From positions 62,001 through 126,000 of the forward strand of contig JALQPE010002454.1 of NCBI GenBank assembly GCA_030407315.1: 64,000 nucleotides of DNA. Reading direction: 5' to 3'. Positions within the stretch are counted from its first letter, which is position 1. Each line of letters opens with the position of its first letter. Made by a program: the position numbers and the translations under genes. The DNA is from Asparagopsis taxiformis. Lineage: Eukaryota; Rhodophyta; Florideophyceae; Bonnemaisoniales; Bonnemaisoniaceae. The notes under the pieces are model-generated. The model had not been told where the DNA came from. It saw nothing but the letters and a program-made list of their open reading frames with translations, and searched no databases. Positions 43,553 through 53,457 of this stretch are shown here, piece by piece.

Positions 43553-44776
43553 ATGGCTCGCAAATATCAGATCGATCAAGCACTGCTTTCAAATCTTCCA
43601 CCCACACCTAAAACAGGTCTCCTGCTCGGACTGCCGCTCACGACTACAACCGCTGCGCAGATTCTCGCTGCTGTACCCACACCGCCATGTCCGCCGAGAA
43701 GCGCACACTCCACATGGTCGATGCAACACGCGCTGCAATTGCAGCCCATGTTGCCGCCACCAGCCCGAGTACTGGGCGTGTATACAACGCTCAACAACTC
43801 TGAAGCTGTTTCTATCTGCACCCAAATCGCCTCCAAGCTGGAGCAATATTCCGATGCGATTTGCATGTACCCCGCGTCATCGCGTCGTTACGTTCTCAAA
43901 CAGTTTTCCGGTACAACGTCTAGATCGGCAGATCTTCGTTCGCAACCCACTCTCGCTCAAAGTCTCCGTGTCGTTCGCTGTGTGCTCTCCATCTCTACCG
44001 TACTCGCCTCTGCAGAGTCTTCATCCGCCTCGTCCGACTATGCTTCCATGTTGCAAAAGATGATTGCTCAATCCACGTTGCGATTTGACAGCTCTACCTG
44101 CGTACTAACCGAAGCCGATAACGCTTTGCTGAAGGATGTGCTCGATGACCAATCGGAAATTGTGGCAAACGGTGATACACAGCAACCACATGCATGTACC
44201 ATGCATTTGCCATTCGGTCTTCCACTTGATCTAGACCACAGCACATCACAAAATTATGTGCAACTCACAGGTGATATGCATCTGCTTACTCTGCTTCCAT
44301 ATGATGCTACGCTGGGTCAAACATTGGCAGCATTGCGGGAAGATGCTAATATATCGTTCCGAGCTCGGCTTGCAATTGTGCAAGAGCTCGATGCAGATGA
44401 AGATGGCGCTGAAAAAGCGACCTCTCAAAATGACTCTCGCCCATTACCAGTGCGTGTCGTAGCTACGCCAACCGATGACAGCACTCGCGGTGAATGCATC
44501 CCGCTCACAGACTATATAACAATCGATGAGGACGTGTCGGACGTGACGAATCGAATTGTAGAACTAATGTCGTGGGACGATACTGATCTTGCTGCGCATT
44601 CAGTCGAACAAGTGGAGCGTTTCGGGCGAATTACATCAATTAATATGCCGCAAACACCCACAAATGTTGCCAAACTGAACGGTGCAATAAGTGCACCTGT
44701 TGATTTCGTGAAACGAGCACTCGTTATCGCTATTGTCGTCGCCTTGATCGCTGTCGCGTACAAAATTGCAAAGTGA
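43553..44776 (+). CDS. ODR4: ODR4-like membrane protein
   Basis: A 407-residue protein of the ODR4 family. Readable landmarks: GLLLGLPLTTTT near the start, SMQHALQLQPMLPPPARVLGVYTT (the family's histidine and PGG-like region), a CTMHLPF strand, ECIPLTDYITIDEDV, and a single C-terminal transmembrane helix (RALVIAIVVALIAVAY, about 387-402) with a short basic tail. In animals ODR4 is an ER tail-anchored partner of the UFSP2 protease in the UFM1 pathway and helps receptor trafficking. ATG at 43553. Confidence 0.82.
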   Translation: MARKYQIDQALLSNLPPTPKTGLLLGLPLTTTTAAQILAAVPTPPCPPRSAHSTWSMQHALQLQPMLPPPARVLGVYTTLNNSEAVSICTQIASKLEQYSDAICMYPASSRRYVLKQFSGTTSRSADLRSQPTLAQSLRVVRCVLSISTVLASAESSSASSDYASMLQKMIAQSTLRFDSSTCVLTEADNALLKDVLDDQSEIVANGDTQQPHACTMHLPFGLPLDLDHSTSQNYVQLTGDMHLLTLLPYDATLGQTLAALREDANISFRARLAIVQELDADEDGAEKATSQNDSRPLPVRVVATPTDDSTRGECIPLTDYITIDEDVSDVTNRIVELMSWDDTDLAAHSVEQVERFGRITSINMPQTPTNVAKLNGAISAPVDFVKRALVIAIVVALIAVAYKIAK

Positions 44777-44807
44777 ATTGGCACATTCAACGTGTTCACT
44801 TGTATTA

Positions 44808-46076
44808 TCATGTTGCGTCGTCAAGAAATGGTACGACAGCATCGGTCAGTCGTTTCCCAAGATCGGCAAACATACTGGCTTGCATGATGCCACGTTGTAC
44901 CACTTTGGCTATGACCTGAAACTCTCCGTATTCGGGCTTGGATACAACCACGAATTGTACTTTTGTCTTCCAAAGCTGATCTCCGTCCGGTCCCCGCATC
45001 ACAACGCCATTTTTCTGCGATTGAGCGTTGTTGCCTTCTTTTGTCCATTCCCATTTCTGCATTACGAAACCAATGGTGCTTATAATATCGCAATCCTCAA
45101 GCTGATTTCCAAACGCTCTTCCAGGTCTAATAGCCACAGTCCATCTCCATTTGGTGTTATCATCCCTTATCAAACTGGCTGTGGATGTTGCAGCTCCGAA
45201 AGACCATGCAACCGCCCACCGTGTAGTTCTGCCCCCTGGTGAAAGCTCAACAGTCTTGACATGTAAGGCGCGTACTGCATCTGACCGTAGAAATGATACT
45301 ATACCTGATATATCCACTTTTCGCCCTACTAAACTCGTAAACCATTCTACACTCACACATCTCATGGATTCCATCGCCAGTTTCTGAATCAACGCCTTTT
45401 CACCTCCTACCGTCGCGAGCTGCGCTGCTGTGCCCGCTCGATTTTCTTTTACCGGAACTTGTGCATGAAAAGGCGGGTTACAGACCGTCAAAGAGGGCCG
45501 AGCTGCCTGTATTTCCGCCGATAATAGATCACCATCTTGCTCCATTTGTAACACCCGAATGCATCGCAGTTGATTTTCAGTACAGTTTCGGCGTGCTGAT
45601 TGCACCGCGTCTGGATCTGTATCTGTTGCAATGAATGTCCATTTGGGAAACAAGCGACTACCAAGCATGGCGTATATGCAACTGGGACCTGTTCCTATGT
45701 CAACCATAACCACGTTTGATTGCGCAGTTTGTTCGCACAACAACGACGATGCCCATTGCAGGTACTGCACGCGGTTTGGTACTGTCGGAACAAGCTGTCC
45801 CTCGCTTAACGACAGACGCAGATTGAAATGTTGCTTCAGAATAGCTCTGGTCAGAGCTGCTGTCGTTTTGCGACATGAGAAATCTAATCGAATTGAGCCA
45901 TTCTCATTCCTCTTTGAAAACTGTTTTAGCTCTTCACTCTCTGCAACCAGTTGTTCGAACTCATATCGTGGTGCTTCTGGAGCTATACTGCCTCTGAATG
46001 GAGAGAGATCATGAGGTTGTCCTGCAATTTGTTTCCTTCTCTTGGAGGGGGGTTCATCATAGCAATCTCTTCTCAT
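44808..46076 (-). CDS. METTL16: METTL16-type RNA m6A methyltransferase
   Basis: A 422-residue protein with a basic N-terminus (PPSKRRKQ) and a class-I methyltransferase domain: RVQYLQWASSLL, SAM-binding VMVDIGTGPSCIYAMLG, ATDTDPDAV, catalytic CNPPF, then GGEKALIQKLAMES, WFTSLVGRK and GRTTRWAVAWSF. This order is specific for METTL16, which methylates the A43-equivalent of U6 snRNA in the nucleus. The C-terminal extension is shorter than the animal vertebrate-conserved region. Start is complementary to 46074-46076; the CSL4 start lies only 104 bases away on the other strand. Confidence 0.92.
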   Translation of the reverse strand: MRRDCYDEPPSKRRKQIAGQPHDLSPFRGSIAPEAPRYEFEQLVAESEELKQFSKRNENGSIRLDFSCRKTTAALTRAILKQHFNLRLSLSEGQLVPTVPNRVQYLQWASSLLCEQTAQSNVVMVDIGTGPSCIYAMLGSRLFPKWTFIATDTDPDAVQSARRNCTENQLRCIRVLQMEQDGDLLSAEIQAARPSLTVCNPPFHAQVPVKENRAGTAAQLATVGGEKALIQKLAMESMRCVSVEWFTSLVGRKVDISGIVSFLRSDAVRALHVKTVELSPGGRTTRWAVAWSFGAATSTASLIRDDNTKWRWTVAIRPGRAFGNQLEDCDIISTIGFVMQKWEWTKEGNNAQSQKNGVVMRGPDGDQLWKTKVQFVVVSKPEYGEFQVIAKVVQRGIMQASMFADLGKRLTDAVVPFLDDAT

Positions 46077-46180
46077 TTCCGCTCACAGGAATCTTTCTGT
46101 GGAGCCGCTGATGTTTCAATCGACACGGTTCCGATCTCTTTTCCTAGATCCCAAAAATTGCAAAATTTCATTCAGTACGC

Positions 46181-46840
46181 ATGGGATTTGACGTGTCGCG
46201 CGGTGACGAGTTGGTCGTAATCCCACCAGACTTGTATGCCGTAACCTCATTTGCTCACTTTCAAATGGCCAAAGAGAACTTTGTAACTCCAGGGGAACAG
46301 GTGGGAGATTCTGAAACACATCAAGCAGGCCATGGAGTTTGCGAGGAGAACGGACGCCTGCGTGCTACACTGGTAGGCCGATTGGTAGAAGACAAAGCGA
46401 ACGTTGCAAAGGCTAAACCAACACTCCGGGTAGCCTCTGTCAAATACTCCGAGGGGGCTCCACCGCTTCCTGAAATCGGATCGCGTGTTACGACAAAAGT
46501 GACAACAGTGACTCCTCGCGCAGCTCATGTTGAAATACTCGTCGTCGACGGCAGGCCTTTGAAAGAATTGTTCAAAGGCACCATCAGACAACAAGATGTT
46601 CGAAGAACCGAAATTGATAAAGTGGAGATCTACAAGTGCTTCTCGCCTGGTGATGTTGTTCTCGCAGAAGTGCTCAGTCTTGGTGATCGGCATTCCTACT
46701 TTTTAACTACCGCCAAAAATGAACTTGGTGTCATTTACGCGAAGAGCAGAAGTGGCGTCCCGATGATTCCTGCTAATTGGCAGGAAATGGAGTGCCCTGC
46801 AACAAAAACACGGGAGCTTCGAAAAGTTGCAAAGTATTAG
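46181..46840 (+). CDS. CSL4: Exosome complex component CSL4
   Basis: A 219-residue protein with the CSL4 layout: N-terminal VTPGEQVGD, an S1 domain beginning near PPLPEIGSRVTTKVTTV, the conserved GTIRQQDVRRTEIDKVEIYKCF, GDVVLAEVLSLGDRHSYFLTTAKNELGVIYA, and a C-terminal zinc-ribbon-like segment (MECPATKTRELRKVAKY). The usual four-cysteine ribbon is not complete. CSL4 caps the RNA exosome for 3'-5' RNA decay and processing. ATG at 46181. Shares a very short bidirectional promoter with METTL16. Confidence 0.93.
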   Translation: MGFDVSRGDELVVIPPDLYAVTSFAHFQMAKENFVTPGEQVGDSETHQAGHGVCEENGRLRATLVGRLVEDKANVAKAKPTLRVASVKYSEGAPPLPEIGSRVTTKVTTVTPRAAHVEILVVDGRPLKELFKGTIRQQDVRRTEIDKVEIYKCFSPGDVVLAEVLSLGDRHSYFLTTAKNELGVIYAKSRSGVPMIPANWQEMECPATKTRELRKVAKY

Positions 46841-47045
46841 ACTTGCTTATTTTAGCATCGATGCGTTCATCTAACTAGAACAGAATCAGCCCTGCTGCCT
46901 TCACTTATCAAGGTGCTCTTTGGCTCGTTTTAATGTACAACTCTCTAAAAGTTATGCTACCAAATCTTATCTTCATTGTCCTGTTCGAAGCTTTACGGTC
47001 CTCACAATTAAGTGAAGAGTCTCCATCATCAAAATCGATATCACG

Positions 47046-47843
47046 CTATAGTGGTGCAGCCGGCGACGAATTTGGGTTCTCACTCTGATCTCCATCTGTA
47101 TCTGCGGGAGGAAGGTTTGCCAGCAATGTAGACTGCTGAGGTATAGTTTCCGATAATGCAGCTTCAGGCATGGTCGGTAAAGCGGTCGACATTATCTCAT
47201 CATCCTGAATACTTGCCTGCGCGAGGTTGTCAGTACTTGCATCTACGCCAGACTCTTCTTCCTTGTCTTCGTCATTGGATACATCCTTTTTCCTCTTCTC
47301 CAATGTTGTCTTTACAATTTGTAATATCTCCTAGCAAATGCAGCATAGGGGATCTTGGTTAGTCATCAAGTGACATCAATGTGGCGAATGTGGAAATTAA
47401 AGTGGCGTTGGTTCCACAACTTACAACGAGTTGATCTTCATCGAAACGTGAATGTGCATCCACAATAAGCGGCGTTAGATGAGCATACGCATCTGGGCGA
47501 ATATTGGCAATCATAATAAGTTCTGGAGGAGTAAGCTTAAACTTTTCCAACGCAGCGAACAGTTTCTTCGTTGATTCAACTTTCTGCAGCCCTATAAAAG
47601 TGGTGGTCAGAAAACAGTACTTTGGTTGAAACAGTTACAAGATTTGCGTATAAACAAACCTGATGGTGACGATTCTAGATATTGACGAAGATCACGGGCT
47701 AGAACTCCAACTGCAGCACATGGTCTGATATCATCTGCAGGGACATCACGTTTAGCAATATCAAACTTCTTCTCCTTCAACCAGGCCAGCACTTCTGCAT
47801 TGGTCAGTAGGCCATCACCCTCGGGACCTGACAAAATCTTCAT
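47046..47843 (-). CDS. RPC9: RNA polymerase III subunit RPC9/C17 (CRCP family)
   Basis: Three exons: 47843-47660, 47591-47425 and 47330-47046; introns of 68 and 94 bases (donors GTTTGT and GTAAGT). The joined 211-residue protein reads LLTNAEVLAWLKE, VGVLARDLRQYLESSPSG, LFAALEKFKLTPPELIMIANIRP and RFDEDQLVEILQIVKTTLEKRKK, matching RPC9/CRCP in order. RPC9 pairs with RPC8 as the stalk of RNA polymerase III. The extra acidic tail of about 80 residues (NDEDKEEESG onward) is longer than in animal CRCP. ATG is complementary to 47841-47843. Confidence 0.87.
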
Positions 47844-47938
47844 GGCAACAACAACTGGATTAATGCGGGGCGGTAGGCAAAGCTGAGTCGTGTGACGCGA
47901 ACTGCCAAAATTTTATTATACAGAAAAACTAGAGTGGA

Positions 47939-48751
47939 TTAGAGCGTCTGGATGCGCGGCGTCTTACCACCCACCTGTGAGTTGAGTGGACTGGCTGAGC
48001 TGTAGTAATATGTAATGTAACGCGGAGCCTTGTTGGCTTCCTGCAATGTGCCTGATGAATCCACTCGACCATCCTTGATCAGCTGTGAATACTCTTCTGC
48101 TTCTTTTCTATCCAATTCCATCTGCTCGACAAACCACAACGGCTGCTGATCAGGGATGGTGACGAGATCGATGTCAAACAATTCTATGAACTGCTCGTTG
48201 ACGTAGCGAGTCTTGACACCAGCAAAGCTTCGATATTCATTGATGACCGAATTGAGATTCCAGTTTTGCAATCTCCTGAGACAACCAATGACCATGCCGA
48301 CCAAATGCATACCGCCCACATCGCACACGAGCATGGGGTGGTTATCGCGGTGCAAAATAATCTCCATCGACTGTTTGACTACTTCCTCGGATATGGGCTT
48401 CCATGATGACTCGGAAGTCCACGCATGTAGACCGGTGTGCGATACTTGAATATTATGCTTTTCGAATAGTGCAGCAACGCTGCGCACAGGTCGCTCGGCG
48501 GAGAGAATAATCACATGCTTGAGGTTTAGCGTGCGAATAAAGGAAAAGTTACCAATGTCTGGTAGGCTGGAACGAAACAGTCCAGACTCTACCAATGCGA
48601 AATTTTCTGGAGGAGTGATGACTTCTGGGACGGTTGGGGCGTACAACCCGGACGTCGCATGATGACGTTGCAGACTGTCGTTGGATGCACTCTTCGGAGC
48701 TGGCTTGGCACGTGCGGCATTCTGCAAAGAAGCCGCATTAGATTGACTCAT
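47939..48751 (-). CDS. Atypical dual-specificity phosphatase family, active-site Arg missing
   Basis: A 270-residue protein of the plant/fungal atypical DSP (Siw14/OCA) family, starting at the ATG complementary to 48749-48751; a GTG two codons upstream is less likely. PENFALVESGLFRSSLPD, LKHVIILSAERP and the GCLRRLQNWNLNSVINEYRSFA helix are clear family hallmarks. The active-site loop reads VCDVGGMHLVG: Cys143 is present but position 149, normally the Arg of CX5R, is His, and the preceding His of the HC pair is Val. It is therefore probably a pseudophosphatase or OCA-like scaffold. Confidence 0.85.
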   Translation of the reverse strand: MSQSNAASLQNAARAKPAPKSASNDSLQRHHATSGLYAPTVPEVITPPENFALVESGLFRSSLPDIGNFSFIRTLNLKHVIILSAERPVRSVAALFEKHNIQVSHTGLHAWTSESSWKPISEEVVKQSMEIILHRDNHPMLVCDVGGMHLVGMVIGCLRRLQNWNLNSVINEYRSFAGVKTRYVNEQFIELFDIDLVTIPDQQPLWFVEQMELDRKEAEEYSQLIKDGRVDSSGTLQEANKAPRYITYYYSSASPLNSQVGGKTPRIQTL

Positions 48752-49194
48752 GTCCACATTCCAAAGCGTCCACAGCGTGGTGCGGATTAGATCGTCTTGG
48801 TAAATGAATTAAGAATGATCTATGGCAGTCAGTGTTTCGAACGCGTCGGGTACCGGCGAACTATCGCCAGTAATCAAGTTGAATAGAAATGGTTCAAGTG
48901 AGCGCTGATGAAGAGCAACATATTTCCACATTTTTGAGGTTGTGCCTTGCCTGAAGTGGTCCAATTTGTTAAAATATATGATACGACGCGCCCAGCCACT
49001 CCGTCACGCATCGCTGCCTTCTCGGAGCTCGTCCACAGTTAACCTCTATAATGAGAACCAAGAGAGCTTTATCTACTTTTCGATGAAACTGCTTATCGCA
49101 ACAACGAGATTGCGAACATGATACATGTTCGGCTCTGCTGCCATGCCAAAACTACAACAGCACATTTTGTTCCTTATAATGAATGCCTTGGATT
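48752..49194. other. Intergenic
   Basis: A 443-base gap between the phosphatase start and the NAD synthetase 3' end. No gene, tRNA or repeat recognised. Confidence 0.45.
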
Positions 49195-51342
49195 TTACTC
49201 GTCGATATCAAGCTCAACTTGTTCATCGATCTTGCTGAACTGCCAACTCCACCTAGCGTTGTACAAGAACTGTCTCAAATCAAATCGATTGTCTTCTGGA
49301 GAATAGTTCTCGGCATGATATGACGGCGTCAATGTCGTTAGTTTGTGTCGATTAATTGAGTACATACGAAAGAAAAACTTCACCTTTTGAGCCACCTCGA
49401 TGCTATTCAGATTGTTCCAAGTATATTTCAGCTTATTGTACATGGCAACAGGTCCACATCGCTGTAGCTTTCGTAACCTCCCGTACCACGACAATTCTTC
49501 ATACGTCATTCCCATATCATCTTCGTCTGTTTGCGTATACTCCTCGGTGAGGGGCTCTAGCTCAGCTGTTGGAACTGCCTCAACAACGTCCATGAGCGAT
49601 AAGTACCCCAATCCATCTGTTTTGTCTGCCGCCCATCTCAGGAATGACCGCAAATCAGCTTTCGAGATCCCTCCTATTGGATTGATATCTGCCGAGCTGC
49701 AGTCATATTTTGTCAAATAACCTCGTAAGCCTTCATCAACATTAGCAGATCCCAACACCAGTAACGATCCAGACCTCCCCTTAGCCCAGAGAGTAAGTTG
49801 TGCAAATAGATACCCAAGCACCATTCGCGTGCGTGCTTGAATATTCTGTAGAGCTAAATTTTCAACACTTGAACCCCCATGAGTCTTAAACTTTGGGCGC
49901 TTGTCACCGCCAAATACAGTCGCAAACACTTGGAGAATCGCTTCAACAACCCCATGTATATCAATGTTCATATGATTGGCTCCAATTTCATCGGCGAGCT
50001 TTGCTGCTCTATCTCTGGTTTCTTTGGAGGATGCCTCCTTGCTTCCCATATACATCGTATGAAAAATTCGATTGGCAAGTTCCCTGGAATTTCGAGGAAT
50101 AAACTGCTCATCTTCTCCAGCAACTCTTCGGATGTCGTCTAGTAGACGATCCTCACAATCTTCACGACAGGCCTCTTCCACAAGCATTTGACACATACTT
50201 CCAACAATGGCAGCTGTAGAAGAAGAGTCAGCTCCTCCGCTTAATGGTAGAAAGAAGCCATTCATCCCTGAACGCCTTACATAATCCCAAAGCCAACAAG
50301 CTGGGCCCCGAGCAATTTCTTCCTGTGGGTTGCAATGATACACCTCTGGTAATGGCGCTGTCGGTTGCAACCGGTTGACTTGGTCCCTGGGCACACAGAT
50401 GGAAAATTGATCATTGACACGGATACGATGAAGGGGATTCTCAGATGAGGAAGTGGCTGCTTGAACCCCTCTTGAAGTTTTTCCATTTCTGTAGCTTCGC
50501 ACATCGTCGATATCCACCACAGCTGTAATCACTTCTGCCTCCGTTGCAACTGTGAACTGAGTTGCCTGTTTGAGAATGTCACCATTGAGAGCTATCAAAG
50601 CAGAACCATCATAATACAAACGGCCACCATCGCATCCAATTTGATTAGCATACACATAAATTCCACCTCCTTTGCTGGTTGCAGATTGGAGCAATTCAAC
50701 CCTTGAATGTAGCTTTCTAAGCACATGATGGGATGCACTTCCATTGCCAACTATGTCCACTCCTTCAAGACAGAGATCTACATTTGGTGCGCGCGGAGTC
50801 CACAGCTCTTCACAAGTTTCACAACCAACGGTGATGCCATCCGCAAATTCTAAAATTGCTGGACCAATTGGGCAGTACATTGCACCTGAAGTAGAGACTT
50901 GTCGAACAAAATCAGGAATGATGAACTGCTCCACTGGTCGGGAACGACTCCATGCACGAAACCAGCGAGCTTCTCGATAGTTTCCATCATCTGCAAGGTC
51001 CATCTTCGGTCTAATCATCAATACATTTCCATTGAGGATAAGTATACGACAGTTATAGGAAACTCCATGATGCATAACTGGAGCACCGATGTCGAGGAGA
51101 ATGTCGTTTGAATCTCCTGATTTGATCAGTTCCGATATAATTTCCCAGGAATGGTAAAATGTATCTAGTTCATGAAAGTGGTCTTCGCATCCATACCCTG
51201 AAGTTTCGAGCTCGGGACCAATCCTATACCGCGCAAAGCTGTTTTTGGCTTTTGCAATTGAGCTTCGAATGCGATGGAGATTGCCTTGAAAATCCATTGC
51301 CCATTGGTTCAAGTTACATGATGCAACCACTGCGAGAGGCAT
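49195..51342 (-). CDS. NADSYN: Glutamine-dependent NAD+ synthetase (NADSYN1/QNS1)
   Basis: A 715-residue single-exon enzyme starting at the ATG complementary to 51340-51342. The N-terminal nitrilase-type amidohydrolase domain has the Glu of GPELETSGYGCEDHFHE, Lys in RPKMDL, and catalytic Cys177 in GCETCEELWTP. The C-terminal synthetase has the ATP loop LPLSGGADSSST and GSANVDEGLRGYLTKYDCSSADINPIGG. It converts nicotinate adenine dinucleotide to NAD+ using glutamine-derived ammonia. Length and domain order match the eukaryotic enzyme. Cytosolic by absence of a targeting sequence. Confidence 0.97.
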   Translation of the reverse strand: MPLAVVASCNLNQWAMDFQGNLHRIRSSIAKAKNSFARYRIGPELETSGYGCEDHFHELDTFYHSWEIISELIKSGDSNDILLDIGAPVMHHGVSYNCRILILNGNVLMIRPKMDLADDGNYREARWFRAWSRSRPVEQFIIPDFVRQVSTSGAMYCPIGPAILEFADGITVGCETCEELWTPRAPNVDLCLEGVDIVGNGSASHHVLRKLHSRVELLQSATSKGGGIYVYANQIGCDGGRLYYDGSALIALNGDILKQATQFTVATEAEVITAVVDIDDVRSYRNGKTSRGVQAATSSSENPLHRIRVNDQFSICVPRDQVNRLQPTAPLPEVYHCNPQEEIARGPACWLWDYVRRSGMNGFFLPLSGGADSSSTAAIVGSMCQMLVEEACREDCEDRLLDDIRRVAGEDEQFIPRNSRELANRIFHTMYMGSKEASSKETRDRAAKLADEIGANHMNIDIHGVVEAILQVFATVFGGDKRPKFKTHGGSSVENLALQNIQARTRMVLGYLFAQLTLWAKGRSGSLLVLGSANVDEGLRGYLTKYDCSSADINPIGGISKADLRSFLRWAADKTDGLGYLSLMDVVEAVPTAELEPLTEEYTQTDEDDMGMTYEELSWYGRLRKLQRCGPVAMYNKLKYTWNNLNSIEVAQKVKFFFRMYSINRHKLTTLTPSYHAENYSPEDNRFDLRQFLYNARWSWQFSKIDEQVELDIDE

Positions 51343-51789
51343 TTTTGCCACTGGTATGCCGTTTTGGTATACTAGGTGTTACGGATGTTCAACTTGCGAG
51401 TCGAGCAAGTTCTATTAAGTTTTAAAACCGAATGGCTGTTCCTGGGGTTCAGAAACTATTAGGTAGTCGAAGCAAGACGATATACTATGCCTTCATCCTC
51501 GAGTGGAGGCCAATTGCATGAAGGAATGGTTAGAGAATGTCGCAGGAAACACAAATCCCGTGAAGGTGATGTGTTGTTAAGACTTCGAGCCTGTTGTCCG
51601 GATGTAGTTTCGGAGATCCTCCTCCGAGCACGCGAAACACACTGATTTTTACAATTTTTTTCTGTGTTGCTGTCTTCAGCATATACAACTCTGTACTATC
51701 TGTTGCATCATCCTGCTGACGCCAGCCACTGCTTTCAAAGTGACTTTGGTTGTACCTCAACATTCCCAATTCCCCCCGTTCATTGAGCC
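51343..51789. promoter_or_regulatory. Divergent intergenic region, NAD synthetase / coatomer zeta
   Basis: A 447-base region between divergent start codons. Nothing specific recognised. Confidence 0.4.
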
Positions 51790-52269
51790 ATGATTGTATC
51801 TGTTGTAATCGTATCGTACGATGCCGGTGGCGTCATTTTTTCTCGCTACTATGGGCATGAATTACACACTGAACAGCAACAAGCTGAGTGGCTAAAGAAG
51901 TTGCGTGATGCTACCGCTTCAGATTGGGCCTTGCTCAAGGAAGACAACCCCGAACAAGTAGCAACCATCAACGAGGTTCAGATCGTTTACAAGTTGATTG
52001 GCGACGTTGTCTTGCTTGTATCAGGCGTGGAAGAGCATGATGCAATCCTCTTGCTGGAACTAGCCAAGTCCATGGCTCTCAGCATACGAAGTGCGTGCAA
52101 AATTCCCGAGAATAAACAGGGCGAGACAAGGGTGTCCGCGGAACGAAGGCTGCTGCAAAATTATGCCAATTTGTGTCTCATTGTGGATGAGCAGATTGAT
52201 GATGGCGACATTGATCATCTCGATCCCAAGGTTATACTCAAACTTATCAAGATGAAACCTACTCGTTAG
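51790..52269 (+). CDS. COPZ: Coatomer subunit zeta
   Basis: A 159-residue longin-fold protein. It begins MIVSVVIVSYDAGGVIFSRYY and has a central DVVLLVSGVEEHDAILL strand-helix pair and the LCLIVDEQIDDGDI segment characteristic of zeta-COP and related adaptor small subunits; the VDE-x-D-x-G order favours zeta-COP over AP sigma subunits. It is part of the F-subcomplex of COPI, for retrograde Golgi-to-ER vesicles. ATG at 51790. The stop lies 63 bases from the end of the convergent gene. Confidence 0.82.
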   Translation: MIVSVVIVSYDAGGVIFSRYYGHELHTEQQQAEWLKKLRDATASDWALLKEDNPEQVATINEVQIVYKLIGDVVLLVSGVEEHDAILLLELAKSMALSIRSACKIPENKQGETRVSAERRLLQNYANLCLIVDEQIDDGDIDHLDPKVILKLIKMKPTR

Positions 52270-52332
52270 ATGCAACGCCGCGCACAGATCCGGGGTGAAA
52301 TTAATTGACGGTGAGCATTCATCCCGAGAACA

Positions 52333-53070
52333 TCAATCGAATACGAGCGGGTGGATGTTTTCTGTGTCCGGATGTAGTAGCAAGGTATTTGAGTTATGAG
52401 GAGCCGGTAACTTTCTCCGTACATTTTCAATATTCACATACGTAAGCGGGAACACATCTTGAGCATCTGCAACGCAAAACATGCAACCACATGTCTTCTT
52501 TGTACATGGACCAATGCTGATCGGTGCACAATCACAGCAGTAACTAACCATATTTCCCGCTTCCTCCTTGAAGTACATCATATCAATGAATGGGGTTCGA
52601 AAGTCGTAGCGATCATCTGCATTCCCGGAGAGTGAGAATAATCGAAGACCAAAGTACGATTCCACTGCAACTATGCCGTATCTCTGCATTTCAGACTGTG
52701 CAGCTATAATTGCAAGTAGATCTGTTTGGTAGACAGCAATGTCGGCCCCCTCGTGCCAGACACTAAACTTCCCAATTTCGTTGTTTTCCGACTTTGACGG
52801 AGGAAGCAGACCAAGCCCTGGAACCAACCAATACGTGACATTTGCCTCGTCAAGGGCATCTGCTACATTCGCTAGTAAATTGTGGAGGTTCATCTCATCT
52901 TCGCCAATTATACTAGCACCTCGGCGTGGTGTGGTTGAGAACCAGTATGGCTCTCCAATTCGAACGTCATATTTCGCGATCAATATTGATAGTAGCAGTG
53001 ATAGAATTGTACAAACAAGTGAAAAAGGGGTGAGAGGCAGGATGGACGTCGCTGGGTTGCGACCCGGCAT
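52333..53070 (-). CDS. LicD/fukutin-like type II membrane protein
   Basis: A 245-residue protein with an N-terminal signal anchor (FSLVCTILSLLLSILIA, about 17-33). The lumenal domain has NVTYWLVPGLGLLPP, WHEGADIAVY (where LicD/fukutin proteins have a DxD-like metal site; only part is kept here), RTPFIDMMYFK and a Cys-rich stretch followed by DVFPLTYVNIENVRRKLPAPHN, the typical LicD C-terminal block. The family transfers phosphocholine or ribitol-phosphate to glycans. The incomplete acidic motif makes activity uncertain. ATG is complementary to 53068-53070. Confidence 0.65.
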   Translation of the reverse strand: MPGRNPATSILPLTPFSLVCTILSLLLSILIAKYDVRIGEPYWFSTTPRRGASIIGEDEMNLHNLLANVADALDEANVTYWLVPGLGLLPPSKSENNEIGKFSVWHEGADIAVYQTDLLAIIAAQSEMQRYGIVAVESYFGLRLFSLSGNADDRYDFRTPFIDMMYFKEEAGNMVSYCCDCAPISIGPCTKKTCGCMFCVADAQDVFPLTYVNIENVRRKLPAPHNSNTLLLHPDTENIHPLVFD

Positions 53071-53457
53071 TATGTTCGCTACTGTCGACTGACTCGTCCA
53101 TTCGTCATCCCGGAAGTTCAGGTGATTCTACCATTTCTTCGGTTTTGTAATTTTTGATAAGATCTGGGCCATTCTGGATGCGGTAACCCTCTAATCGCCG
53201 AGTGACGTCCTTTCTTACTGGGTGAGTCCGCTCAGTTGTCACAAAGTCGTGAAGATTGCTTTACGCGATATCACCTGTTCAGCTACTTTCATAGAGCCTG
53301 AGGGGGAGTATAGATGCCTTCAAGAGCTGCACCTAAAAGCTACGTCGACTTGATATCAGCTGATGATCATTACAATGCTCCCCATTTATCACCTTCAAGC
53401 AGGTTGAATATAAAACACATGAAAGCTTCTATAGCCCAATTGCTTTACTGATACCAG
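53071..53457. other. Intergenic
   Basis: A 387-base gap between the LicD-like start and the RPL7 3' end. No feature recognised. Confidence 0.4.
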
